From positions 296,348,642-296,412,641 of the forward strand of contig CM040123.1 of the NCBI GenBank assembly GCA_022559845.1: a stretch of 64,000 nt of DNA, written 5' to 3'. Each line of letters opens with the position of its first letter. Within the stretch, counting starts at the first letter, position 1. Below, one piece after another: positions 43,403-54,031 of this stretch. This DNA comes from Amorphophallus konjac. Its lineage: Eukaryota; Streptophyta; Magnoliopsida; Alismatales; Araceae. A program made the translations under genes and the position numbers. The notes beneath the pieces were generated by a model. The model was not told the DNA's origin and searched no databases. It was given only the letters and a program-made list of their open reading frames with translations.

Positions 43403-45594
43403 TGATGCGGACACCAGGGCGATCACGTGACACGTCGGTGAACCGACGGTGCCATACGCGGAGCACCAAGTTGACTGCATCGACTTCCCTTCAAATTGGG
43501 GACACTTTGGCTTCAAATTGGACCTTTTTTAGCATTAAATTGGGCTTGTAATGTCACATTATATGTGGGTTTTCATATTGGGCTGGTTATAGGCCTCTTA
43601 CAAGGCTAATTGGCTAAGGCCCTTTACCATTCTCCTTAAGAAAGGAAAGGCCTTGGACCAAGATAGAGAACCCATTAGCCTAGCAAAGCCCAATTGGGCT
43701 CCCTTTCTATATGGGCTCCCTAAGTGGGAGAGGCCTCATTCTAAAATGGGTTTCTTTTACTCTTGGGTTCTTAAGATGGGAATGGCCTTAAGCCATATTG
43801 GCTGGTTGGGCTTGCTTAAGCCAAGGCCTCCAAGTGGCCCATTCATAGCCCAATAAGGGGGGCGCCCTCTTCCTTGTTGTATTAGGCTAGCAACTTTGAA
43901 TTTTCTTCTTCCCCTCTCCATTTACCACATGGGAGGCTAGAAAGGCTGCTGGTCATATTCAAATGGCTGCCACCTCCCTCCTTTTTACAAGAAATTCAAA
44001 GTTTGGTGAACACCCATGTCCCCTTGCCCCCCCCTTTCACTTTCACCACTTGGCAAGTTGTAATGGGCTCCCTCCCCTCCCCCCTTATGGTATCCCACGC
44101 ATCCCCCCAGCCCTCTATAGCTCTTGTAATGCCTATTTAAAGGCTTGTACGTTGTATATGTAAAGGCTAATTATATTTTGTTGAAAGAAAATTGTTAAGA
44201 GAGTGATTCTCCCCCTTTCTCTTGCCCTTTCCCTTGGTGTGAATTTCCCAGAAATCTGGTCGTGGACTCGACCTTCTCTTCCCATCCCCCTCTTATCATC
44301 TTGTTCCCTCCGATTTATCCTTGATACTACTACAAGATTGCAAGAATTCAGCACTAGTTTGATGCCGTTTGGAGTTCGGTAGCACTGGCGGTGATTTTTC
44401 TCGTGGCGGCACGCAGATCTGTCCCAGAGTGCAGTCCAGATCTGAGGGTGACTGTGTTTCGGTTTATGCAGCCCAACCACGACGTGATCAGGAGCTGGTG
44501 TCTGAAGATCAATTAAAGTATTGCAAGTCATCTTCACGTTGCCTCTGGTTTAGTTGCATTTCAAGGTCTGTGCTGTCCGTGGCGTCAATTCTTGTGAGGT
44601 CGCGCAAGAAGATCTGAACAGACTCAGTCCAGATCCAGAGGCGACTTCCCACATCTGTCCCGCCTCATCCAGCCAATATCTGAGAGAGAGATCTTCAGAG
44701 GATTTGTTCCTATGGACGTCACCAACAACCTCCCACAGACGGAATTCCATTTCGACATCGGCAACCCTTTTTCCACCATTTATTTGTCTGTCTGTGCAGT
44801 TCTGTGAACACCAAATCAGATGCTGAAAGAAATCATTGCTACACCCAGATCTGAAAGGATCTGAATGCGCCCTCTGGAGTGAAGAAACTACGTCCAGTCA
44901 CCGTCATTCTCCAACAAACAGCGCTCCGATCGGGCTTCGGATCTAGCCGTACCAGCCTCCGTAAATGCGCTGCACAGGGTGACCAGCGCGGGCAGAACCG
45001 GGTCGGCTTTCCGTCGGCGTACCCGAGCCGCTCCGGCACGCGTTCCTCGCCTCCTGCGAGTGTGGCCCGTCAACCCGGGTTCCAGCAACCCCAAATTTGG
45101 CCATTGTAACCCTATACCTCCTTGCGTGGAGTGGGTATTAAGTTCTGGAATTGTAATTGTAACAATCGTGTGTATTGGGGTTGTTCGGATTCATCCGGGA
45201 ATTCTTCCCCACGCCTAGGCGTGGAGGTACGCGCTTCAATTCCTTTCTCACTTGCTGATTTAGTATATTATCTATTGCTGCGTTTGTGAGATTAGGGCCG
45301 TTAGCCAGTTCAAATACACCGCATTTGTGAGTTGTGAGTGCCCGTTCCGTAGCTCCGATCGAGCACCGAACGCGAATCGGTACCCTAGGCGACGGTGGTT
45401 TCTTAATCGCCGCGATCCCCACGTTTCCCTCGCAAGGGACGATCGCTGGGCTAAAGAGAGAGCGCTGTTGAGAGGCGTCTCCACCCGGAGAATACCACAG
45501 TGGCTAGCCGCCTGGCTTGCCTTAACGTGCTAGTGCTGGCTGCACTTGTGTCCGTCGTACGTCCTAGCCCGGTCGAGTCATCCGTCCCGCATCA
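43403..45594 (+). mobile_element. Solo LTR B (2192 bp) with 5-bp target duplication
   Basis: Starts TGATGCGG and ends CCGCATCA, a perfect 8-bp terminal inverted repeat. It is flanked by caaga at 43398-43402 and 45595-45599. Same family as solo LTR A. It carries a TATA-like TATTTAAAG at about 44135 and the GCGTGGAGTGGG and CCACGCCTAGGCGTGG blocks. No internal genes. It splits the integrase gene and its removal restores it. Confidence 0.92.
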
Positions 45595-46069
45595 CAAGAC
45601 CCCTACCGACTGCTCACCCTACTCCCTCGTGTATGGGTCAGAGGCTGTGGTGCCAATTGAGCTGGAGGTCCCCTCGTTACGGGTCGCCATCCAGCATGGA
45701 TTGGTGGGCAACGAGCAGACCAACGTAGAAAGAAGACTAGAAGAGCTTGCCGAGCTTGAAGGAAAGCGTCTCCGGGCGCAATAGAATATTCAACTCTATG
45801 AAGCCCGCATGGCCCGTGCTTTTGATAAGCTGGTCAAAGGACGGGAGTTCAAAAGGGGTGACCTGGTGATGGTTAAAAGAAGAGAAGTGATGGCCTCCAA
45901 CCCTAAGGGGAAGTTGGTTAAAAATTGGGTCGAACCGTATGTTGTCCACCGAACATATGAAGGGGGTGCGTATGTCCTTGAGGATGACAAAGGAGTCATC
46001 CAATTCTCTCCCCTTAATGGGAAGCACCTAAGGCTGTATCACACAGTTCAACTAGTGTTCCCCGAATGA
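45595..46069 (+). pseudogene. Tat integrase C-terminal part
   Basis: Continues the integrase after the solo LTR: TPTDCSPYSLVYGSEAVVP, LRAQ-stop (TAG at 45782-45784), then 45809-46069 KGREFKRGDLVMVKR and the GPY/F-like module KNWVEPYVVHRTYEGGAY with FSPLNGKHLRLYH, ending at TGA 46067-46069. This C-terminal module is typical of gypsy integrases. Confidence 0.88.
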
Positions 46070-46071
46070 TT

Positions 46072-46480
46072 TACCTTCATCTTGGTCCAGTGGCACTCTG
46101 CCCCAACCAAGCTACCCCCACCCTTGATCTAGTGGCACTCCGCCCTGACCGAGCTACCTCAAACTTAGTCCAGTGGCACTCCGCCCTAACCGAACTACCT
46201 CAAACTTGGTCTAGTGGCACTCCACCCCGACCGAGCTACCTTCACCTTGGCCTAGTGGCACTACGCCCTGACCGAGCTACCTTCACCTTGGTCTAGTGGC
46301 ACTCCGCCCTGACCGAGCTACCTCACCTTGGTCTAGTGGCACTCCGCCCTAACCGAGCTACCTCAAATTTTATCTAGTGGCACTCCGCCCTGATCGAGCT
46401 ACACTTACCTCGGTCTAGTGGCATTCCATCCTGATCGAGTTACACTTACCTCGGTCTAGAGGCACTCTGCCCTGGCCAGA
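46072..46480 (+). repeat. ~41-bp tandem repeat, ~10 copies
   Basis: Monomer core CTTGGTCTAGTGGCACTC, CGCCCTGACCGAGCTACC. Copies start at TGGCACTC near 46091, 46133, 46174, 46215, 46256, 46297, 46337, 46378, 46419 and 46460. The ends CTTGGT and ACCAAG (or CTCGGTC and GATCGAG) can pair within a monomer. It lies directly after the integrase stop, in the zone where Tat elements usually carry tandem repeats. Confidence 0.85.
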
Positions 46481-46499
46481 CTCGCATAATACCTACGAC

Positions 46500-47010
46500 T
46501 TTGCCATTACGGGCCTTATGCCCGAATCGGCACAAATCTATCCTTTACGTTGGCATTACCTTCTTGCTAACGAATAAACCCCTTATTCGGCGCAAGACTT
46601 CGTATCCTAGCCGACCTTTATACATCTCTACCATTACGGGCCTTACGCCCGAATCGGCATAAATCCATCCTTTGCGTCAGCGTGGTCTCCTTGCAGACGA
46701 ATAAATCCTGCTTCTGGCACAAGACTTTGTGTCCCAGCTGACCTTTATACATCTTTACCATTACGGGCCCTACGCCTGAATCGACTCAAATCTATCCTTT
46801 GCGTTAGCATTACCTTCATGCTAACGAATAAACCCCTTTGCTTGACGCAAGACTCCGTGTCCTAGCCGACCTTCATACATCATTGCCATTGCGGGCCCTA
46901 CGCCCGAATCGGCACAAATCTACCCTTGGCGTTGGCATTATCTTCTTGCTAAGGAATAAACCCCTTTTTCGGCGCGATACTTCATGTTCTAGCCGACCCT
47001 CTCAGCATCC
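46500..47010 (+). repeat. ~120-bp tandem repeat, four copies
   Basis: Copies begin at CCATTACGGGCC near 46514, 46631, 46757 and 46882 (spacing 117-126). Each contains a CGGGC-loop-GCCCG hairpin, then a second longer-loop pair (CGTTAGC with GCTAACG and variants) and AATAAACCCC. No coding potential. Confidence 0.82.
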
Positions 47011-47024
47011 TTCTGCTACATGAG

Positions 47025-47290
47025 TTCAAAAAAAAAGAGAAAGAAATAGAAATGGGGTTAAAAATAGAGATACCCTGCCGGCCTTGTTCCTAAACGGGGA
47101 CGAGGGAAAAAATGGCTATAACTCGACTGTGGCGAAAACCCGAAAGGGCGCTGCAGGTAAAATCGGGTACCCCGCCACGTGAAAACCTGAAAGGGCGCAT
47201 TGGCAAAAGCAAGAGGGGGTTGGCCTCGACGAAAACCCGAAAAGGGCGCTTAGGTGGGTAAAGTGGTAATCTAAAAGTTTCTCTTCATCC
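47025..47290 (+). repeat. Unit with GAAAACCCGAAAGGGCGC motifs (copy 1)
   Basis: About 250 bp with AAAAATAGAGATACC and GGAAAAAATGGCTATAA and three copies of the hairpin motif near 47132, 47179 and 47228. A second whole copy stands at 48055-48305, and one motif recurs at 61067. CCCGAAAGGG-type motifs are known near the 3' end of Tat-lineage elements. Confidence 0.8.
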
Positions 47291-47339
47291 TCCTCTCAAT
47301 GAGATTCCCAAGGGATAACCATCAGAAGTCCCACTGGAG

Positions 47340-48025
47340 ATCCCCTAACAAACCTGTGTCCGACCCTCGTCATCATCGGCAGGATCGGTCGACCTCCATC
47401 CTATAACTTGGACCTTTTGTCCTCGTTAATGAGCATGTCCCTTGCTTTGACATGTAACCCATGTCGACGAACAAACCCGTGTTCGACCCCCATCATCATC
47501 GGCAAGATTGGTCAAACTCTACTCCTTTAACTTGGACCTTCCGTCCTGGTTATTGAATATATCCTTTGCTTCGACATGTAACCCATGTCGACGAACAAAC
47601 CCGTGTTCGACCCTCGTCATCATCGGCGAGACCGGTCGACCTCTATCCCTTAACTCAGACCTTTCATCCTTGTCAATAATCATACCTTTGCATCGACATG
47701 TAACCCCCGTCGATGAACAAACCCAGGATTCGACCCTCGTCATCATCGACGAGATAGGTCGACCTCTACCCTTAACTTGGACCTTTCGTCCCTGTGAATG
47801 AATATACCCTTTGCTTCAGCGTGTAACCCACATCGATGAACAAACCCAGGTTCGACCCTCGTCACCATCAGCGAGGTAGGTTGACCTCTGTCCCTTGGCC
47901 TAGACCTTTCGTCCCGGTCAAGAACCATATAGCCTTTGCTTCGGCATTTAACTAGTGTCGACGAACCAAACCAGGATCCAACCCTTGTCATCATCGACAA
48001 GGCCGGTCGGCGTCCTGGCAAACAA
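47340..48025 (+). repeat. ~123-bp tandem repeat, six copies
   Basis: Copies begin at CGACCCTCGTCATCATCGG or variants near 47362, 47485, 47610, 47732, 47854 and 47977. Each also carries AACTTGGACCTTTCGTCC and TTTGCTTCGACATGTAACCC. The opening 35 bp of each copy is a hairpin (CGACC, CTCG, loop, CGAG, GGTCG) and is clearly related to the 38-bp array further right. Confidence 0.85.
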
Positions 48026-48054
48026 GCTCTCCTGTGTTCCAGATCCTCCGGGGA

Positions 48055-48305
48055 ATCAAAAGAAGAAAAAAGGGGAAAAGAAACAGAAATGAGGTTAAAA
48101 ATAGAGATACCCCGCCAGCTTTGTTCTAAATAGGGATAAGGGAAAAAATGGCTATAACCCGGCTATGGCGAAAACCCGAAAGGGTGCTGTAGGTAAAATC
48201 GGGTACCCCGCCACGTGAAAACCCGAGAGGGCGTGTGGGCAAAAGCAAAAGGGGGCTGACTCCGGCGAAAACCCGAAAGGGCGCTTGAGTCGGTAATGTG
48301 GTTAA
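48055..48305 (+). repeat. Unit with GAAAACCCGAAAGGGCGC motifs (copy 2)
   Basis: Second copy of the 47025-47290 unit, same order of parts. Hairpin motifs are near 48168, 48215 (loop GAGA) and 48265. 48306-48394 is a short A/T-rich link. Confidence 0.8.
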
Positions 48306-48394
48306 AAAAATGATGAAAAGATTGAATAGAAAAAAATGATGATAAAATGAAAAGATGATGTAGTAACGAGTTTATCCTCGTTCGTCATTCCTTC

Positions 48395-49114
48395 CCAAAC
48401 TACCTTTTCGACCCTTGTCACCATTGACAAGATCAGTCGCTACCCTTTCCGGTCCTTGTCACCATCGGCAAGACCGTCTACCCTTTCCGGTCCTTGTCAC
48501 CATCGGCAAGACCGTCTACCCTTTTCGGTCCTTATCACCATCGGTAAGACCGTGTACCTTTTCGACCCTTGTCACCATCGGCAAGATCGGTCGCTACCCT
48601 TTTCGGTCCTTGTCACCATCGGCAAGACCGTCTACCCTTGCCGGTCCTTATCACCATCGGTAAGACCGTCTACCTTTTCGACCCTTGTCACCATCGGCAA
48701 GATCGGTTGCTACCCTTTCCAGTCCTTGTCACCATCGGCAAGACCGTCTACCCTTTCCGGTCCTTGTCACCATCGGCAAGACCGTCTACCCTTTCCGGTC
48801 CTTGTCACCATCGGCAAGACTGTCTACCCTTTTTGGTCTTTGTCACCATCGGCAAGACCGTCTACCCTTGCCGGTCCTTGTCACCATCGGCAGGGACCGT
48901 CTATCTTTTCGACCCTTGTCACCATTGGCAAGATCGGTCGCTACCCTTTCCGGTCCTTGTCACCATCGACAAGACCGTCTACCCTTTTTGGTCTTTGTCA
49001 CCATCGACAAGACCGTGTACCCTTTTCAGTGCTTGTCACCATCGGCAAGACCGTCTACCTTTTCGACCCTTGTCACCATCGGTAAGATCGATCGCTACCC
49101 TTTCTGGTCCTTGT
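48395..49114 (+). repeat. 38-bp minisatellite, left part (~18 copies)
   Basis: Monomer A: CGGTCCTTGTCACCATCGG, CAAGACCGTCTACCCTTT. Monomer B has CGACC at the left and ATCGGTCGCTACC at the right and is 41 bp, recurring every few copies. Long ORFs run through it in all three forward frames because the monomer lacks stops; they are not genes. The array is cut by the Sirevirus at 49114/49115. Confidence 0.92.
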
Positions 49115-50917
49115 TGTTGTGCCCCTGGCCCCTGTGGTTTGTGGTTTTGATGATTGGCTTTAGGGGTTTATGATGATTGGTTTTAATGTGACTTAATCAC
49201 TGTGAGTCACCATGCATTGATGTTCTATTTTGATGATTGATTTGGTTTTGATGATTGGTGTTTGATGTGAGTCACTGTGAGTCATCTTGCTGAAATGAGT
49301 CATTATCCTTCATATGTTCAGTCAGTTTATCTGCTTACACTGTGAGTCATTGCAATTGAAGTTCTTACACTGTGAGTCATTGCAATTGAAGTTCAGACTG
49401 TTTTATCTGCTGCATAAAGCATTCATATGCATTTACAGAGTCTATACATTGATTGGCAGTAAGTCTGTACATTGAGCGTCTCTTGGAAGTCCATACAGTG
49501 CATTGCATTGGCTAAGTGTATACACTGTCAGTCTCATTTAGAGTCTAAGATAAAGTCTGTACATCGGACTGTTACAGCAATTCTCTACAGACTTCACCGT
49601 CTCTCTCAGCGTCTTAAGCATTTTAGGCTAAGTCTATACATTGCTGCATTGCTTGTATATGTAGAGTCTATATACTACTACAGGCATCAAGTCTATACAT
49701 TGGACCGTGGTTCTTCAAGTCTATACATTGCTGAACCATTCGACATGTCTGCACATTGGGCTTTCACGTGAAGTCTACACATCGGTCTCTACTTTGAAGT
49801 CTATACATTGGCTAAGGGTCTTCAAGTCCATACACAGTCGTCTGATGCATATTGATTAACAGGAAATCTGCTATGAGGTAGTACATTGTATGTCCGTACT
49901 GTTTCTGTCATACTTCGTGTTATTCTTGTGTTTATGTCCGTGTTATTTCTTTCTTACCTCGTGTCGTTAGCACTTAGTTGCTCATCTCGAGTCAGTCCTC
50001 TATGTTTGCTCTTGTGTCTTCGTGTCAATTACTGTAGTTCCTCGAGTTGTTCTTCTGCTTCCACCGTTTCATCACGTGTTGTTGAAGACGTGTCTATCTC
50101 ATGTCTTCGTGTCGTGTTTTCTAGACCTCGTGTCTTTGTCACTTTGTGACCTCATCTCGTGTCATCTTTTATGTCTGCTTGTTTAATTTCATGTCACTTA
50201 TTGTTGTTCCTCGATTCATTTTTTTACTAGTGTCACTGCTTCATCACGTGTCGTGATAGCCGTGTCACTCTTCTATCTTCGTGCTGTTTTTCTCTTTAGA
50301 CTTCGTGTCCTTCTCGCCTTGACCACACTCCATGTCAATTCCTGTGTTTCGTCTTCGTGTTGTTTTCAACTCGTGTCGGTTTCTATTTTCATCTTCGTGT
50401 TGTCTTCAACTCGTGACGGTTTCTGTTATTTGTCTTCGTGTCGTGGTCAGCCCGTGTCGCCTCATCTTTGAGTCGTTCATTCGAGCTATTTTGTGCTCGA
50501 GTTGTTTTTCTTATGTTTTCAAGTGTTGTTTCACTTCATGTCGTCTTCGTTGTTGTGTTTATTGTGTATCTCGTGTTGTTCTCTTTTTTACCTCGTGCTG
50601 TTTTCATCTGACCTCGTGTCATTCTCCATTTATTTTGTACTGAAGTAATCTTGTGTATCTCGTGTCATTCTCAGTACAGTGCATCTTGTATTGCTTTCAT
50701 ATACCTCATGCAGTTTTAGGTATTGTGGCCCTGAGTGTTAATCGTGTTAATTCCTTGCAGGAGAAGAAGAAGGTGGTCCGAGGAAATATTCCCCAGGGAC
50801 TGGGCAGCACGTGATCCGAGGCTGAAATGAAGCTGGCTGAGAGACTGCCACGTGGTCCGAATACTTAGGGCTGGAAATGTGGAGGTCACACGTCGGGGGT
50901 GATGATGATGCTGCTGC

Positions 50918-50927
50918 TATATATATG
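50918..50927 (+). promoter_or_regulatory. TATA box of the Sirevirus LTR
   Basis: CTATATATAT ahead of GAGCCTTCTTCC. The same stands in the 3' LTR at 59112-59121. It marks the probable start of the R region about 25-30 bp downstream. Confidence 0.7.
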
Positions 50928-51362
50928 AGCCTTCTTCCACAGAAGAAGAATCATCGAAGCAAAAAAGTCGGAAGAGTAGAAAGCCCTTCGATCCAGAAAA
51001 AGAAGAAAAGAAAAGAGCAGAGAAGAGAGTGAGAGCAGAAAAAGAAAAAGAGAGAGAGACAGTGCTCGTGTGAAGAGAGAAGAAAGAGTGAAGAAGAAGA
51101 AGTGCAGAAGAGAGCAGAAGAGAAAGAAAGAGAGATAGAGAGTGAGCGAGAGAGCTCGTGGAGAAGAAGGAAGAAGCTGCTTGAAGATCTATCTTCACTG
51201 GACCGTGGATCAGATCCAGGCCAGTCAGCTCCATTGAGAGCCACATTGTGCATTTCGTTTTTCAGCTTTCTGTTTGCTGAAGTTATTTTCATTTCATGTT
51301 TTTGTTTTTCCATTTTCATCTAGTTATCTTGTTCTTCGATTGCCCTGTTGGGGATCGGATTC

Positions 51363-51692
51363 CTCCTGTTGGTTCAGGAGAAGGGAGATCTGATCTCCGG
51401 GTTGCAAGTGACAGGTTGTCACTTGTGGGTTCCCTCTGGTTAGAGGAAGGGAGGCTAGTCCTCCGGTTCTGGGCTTGTGGTTGCAAGTCCAGGTGTCCCT
51501 CCTGGTCTGGAGGAAGAGAGGTCTGCGACCTCTAGTTTCCAAGTGGCTGGGAGTCACTTGGGTGTCCCTCCGGTTGGGAGGAAGAGGGGAGGCTGTTCCC
51601 CTAGTCAAGATGTGTGGCAGCAACTGTTTGTAGACTGAGTCTGCTTGGTTCTAGCGCTTGCTAGTGAAGCCTCACTCCGGTTGGGAGTGAGG
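51363..51692 (+). repeat. Run of ~12 short perfect or near-perfect inverted repeats
   Basis: Adjacent stem-loops include CTCCTG/CAGGAG (51363-51380), GGAGATC/GATCTCC (51384-51398), CAAGTGAC/GTCACTTG (51405-51425), CCTCT/AGAGG (51433), GGAGG/CCTCC (51450), CCTCC/GGAGG (51498), AGAGGT/ACCTCT (51517-51533), CCAAGTG/CACTTGG (51539-51561), CCTCC/GGAGG (51567), GGGGA/TCCCC (51586) and CCTCACTC/GAGTGAGG (51670-51692). They lie downstream of the TATA box. The 3' LTR has the same run (about 59574-59903) with one arm mutated. Confidence 0.85.
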
Positions 51693-52078
51693 GGTGGATG
51701 TAGGTCTGGAGGACCGAACCACCTTAAAATCTTTGAGCAGTGGTTTGCTTGTAGTGTGTTCTTCCATATCTCCTACCACCCTTCACAGATTGTCTTGAGA
51801 TTTCTTATTCTCATTTGTGCTGGTTCCGCTAGTTGGTCATTTGGGGGCCAGTTACATATTTGCTCTTTTGTTTAAAAGGATTTTCAACAGGTTCATCAGA
51901 TTGCTTGATTTGCTTCCGCTAGATGCTTGGATAGGCACGCTCCAAGTGTTTGTATTTGAGTTGAATCAAATTGGTTCTATTCTGTGTCTATCTCTAGCAT
52001 CCAAGTTTTTATTTGGCCATTATACATAGAAGGATACATTCACCCCCCCTCTGTATCCGGGCCTAGCACCCTAACAGT

Positions 52079-52090
52079 TGGTATCAGAGC
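52079..52090 (+). other. Sirevirus primer binding site (initiator tRNA-Met)
   Basis: TGGTATCAGAGC two bases after the LTR end. Confidence 0.93.
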
Positions 52091-52199
52091 GTGTGTCTGC
52101 ATACAAGGTCCAACGACCTGCAGATTCGATCTCTGGTTTTCGGTGCTAATTTGTTTTTAGTGCATCAATATTCCTGTTGTATTAATCTGTTGTGCTGTC

Positions 52200-54031
52200 A
52201 TGGCTCATCCTCCACTATTTAGTGGTTCAAATATTAAATTCTGGCTATATCGTATGCACAAGCATGTTAACTCTATTAATCCACAATTGTGGAAGGTTAT
52301 CTCTCACAGTCCACATGAACTTCCTAAGGATAAGTCCAAGTGGACTCATGTTCACAAGTTGAAAAATGATGATAATGTGAGAGCTCTAAATTTAATGAAG
52401 GCTACAATCGGTTCTGATGATTTTTCCTCCTTCTCAGATTGTAGCACTGCAAAGGAAATGTTTGATAGAGTGACTATAACACACGTGGAACAGGAAGAAG
52501 AATGTCTCATGGCAAGAAGGAGTGATCAATCAGATGAGTCCTCATCCCAAGTAATCTCTGAGACCGAGGATATTAGCCATGATGAGTTAGTTGCCATGCA
52601 TGAGCATCTTCTAGATAAATATGAAAGAGTCAAATCAGGAAAGAGAAAATTAAGAAAAGAGAAAAATGCTGAAATCACATGTCTAAAGGCTGAAAATGAA
52701 AATCTAAAATCTAAATTGAAGGAATTGATTGAAGAATTACATTCTGATGATAATGTACAGGAAAACTTAATCACTTCCTTGAAAGAAGAAAATGATTCTC
52801 TGCTAACTCAGAAGAAGGAAATTGATAAATTAAAAGATAAGATGATTGAAGAAAACACCCATATGAAGGAACAAAATAAAAAGCTAATGATCCTTAACAC
52901 TGTTTTCTCTGAAAAATGGCTAACGGTAGAAAGAGAAAAATCAGTTTTGAAAGAAAAAGAAGTGAACATTGAATTGAAGCTAACTCAGGAGAATGAGATC
53001 CTGAAAAGTCTGAATGATGGGTTACAAAATCAGGTTATCTCGTGTGAAGACCACATTATGACCTTGCAAATTGAAATGGAAAACCTAAACAACTCTCTGT
53101 CAAAATTTGCCAAAGGTAAAGAAAAAATGAAAGATTCTTTGAATGTGGAAGTCACCAAACTGAATGAAGAGAAAAGGTGCAATTCTCAAGTTAAGCAAGC
53201 TGTAAGGAACAAACTATACGCAACATTTGTGAGTAGCTCAACCTTAGCTAGTACTTCTGCACCTTCTTCAAAACAGTCAGATGATCAGAAGATTCAAAAA
53301 CAGAAAGAAAATGTGAAAATGAGAACACTGAAGAAGAATAGTAAATTTCATGCAAACAAGCCTAAGGCTAGAAAAATTTCAATTATCCACGGAAGGAATG
53401 TTGAATGCTTCTATTGTGGAAGTTCTGGCCATGTACTTGATGATTGCCTTGTCATGAAGAATGATAATGATAGATTTCATGTTAGGACTTCTTATGCTAA
53501 GAAATCCTATTCGGCTCAAAACAGGAAATCCAAATGTTTTTACTGTCATGAAATGGGTCATCTCATGCATGAATGCAAATCATTGGAGTTAGATGACCTT
53601 GCTGCTATTAATTCACAGAAAAATCATGCTAAAACTCATGTCCTTTGGGAAAGAAAATTCATTGTTATAATTGTGGTAAACTGGGACATGTTGCTGTTCA
53701 GTGCTGGTCAGCTGAAGGGAAGAAAAAATTCTATTCTCATGTTAATCATGTTCACCAGAATGATTATGGGAGGGATAAATCTGTTTTTAAGGAAAAGATT
53801 CCTGCATGTTATAACGGTGGGAAGCCAGGTCACAGGGCTGCAACCTGTTGGCTGGCAGGATATCAAAACCAAACTGGTTTTGGCAAACAGAATTTTTATT
53901 CCGTTAACAAGAAATCTCATGCTTATGCACATAAAATTCATGCTAACAAGAATGTGCATAAATCAGATCTGAAAACTGCTCCTAGAAATGTGCTGAGAAA
54001 ACCTGCTAGGAGTAATACTGTTTTGTCATGA
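52200..54031 (+). pseudogene. gag: Sirevirus gag with coiled coil and zinc knuckles
   Basis: Particle protein. Open from ATG 52200 to 53972, 590 codons, long as in Sireviruses. The N-terminal copia gag domain (residues about 1-100) starts MAHPPLFSGSNIKFW. A Lys/Glu/Leu-rich coiled coil follows (about 130-330), then a Ser/Lys linker and zinc knuckles CFYCGSSGHVLDDC (about 53407) and CFYCHEMGHLMHEC (about 53533). Knuckles 3 (CYNCGKLGHVAVQC, 53663) and 4 (CYNGGKPGHRAATC, second Cys lost) lie in another frame that stays open to 54031. A frameshift therefore sits at about 53580-53650 and the last ~110 codons of the 590-codon ORF are out of frame. The first 480 residues could still be made. No pol follows. 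Confidence 0.88.

Larger units (their letters stand above)
49115..52076 (+). mobile_element. Sirevirus 5' LTR
   Basis: Sections in order: a 29-bp duplication with ACTGTGAGTCATTGCAATTG (49335-49400); about 13 AGTCTATACATTG-like words (49438-49830); a T-rich part with dozens of CGTGT words (49890-50690); a TATA box (50918-50927); a purine-rich leader (50940-51180); a run of stem-loops (51363-51692); the GGGGTGGATGTAGG and GAACCACCTTAAAA block; and the terminal TTCACCCCCCCTCTG. ORFs in it are by-products of these repeats. Confidence 0.94.

Noticed and set aside
46072..49114. CRISPR-like array
   Set aside because: Repeats are contiguous or diverged tandem monomers without unique spacers or cas genes, in a plant retrotransposon.
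48456..49173. Long overlapping ORFs (up to ~210 codons) in all + frames, rich in HHRQDRLPF / LSPSARPST; likewise 60195-61134 (up to 281 codons)
   Set aside because: They arise because a 38-bp monomer without stop codons is repeated; 38 is not a multiple of three, so all frames stay open. No domain, and the array is part of a retrotransposon 3' region.
51102..51323. Glu/Arg/Lys-rich ORF in the Sirevirus LTR, repeated at 59312-59746
   Set aside because: Purine-rich leader downstream of the LTR TATA box; no domain.
52754..53150. Host coiled-coil gene suggested by the Lys/Glu/Leu-rich segment
   Set aside because: It is continuous with a copia gag N-terminus and zinc knuckles between two LTRs, so it is the Sirevirus gag coiled coil.
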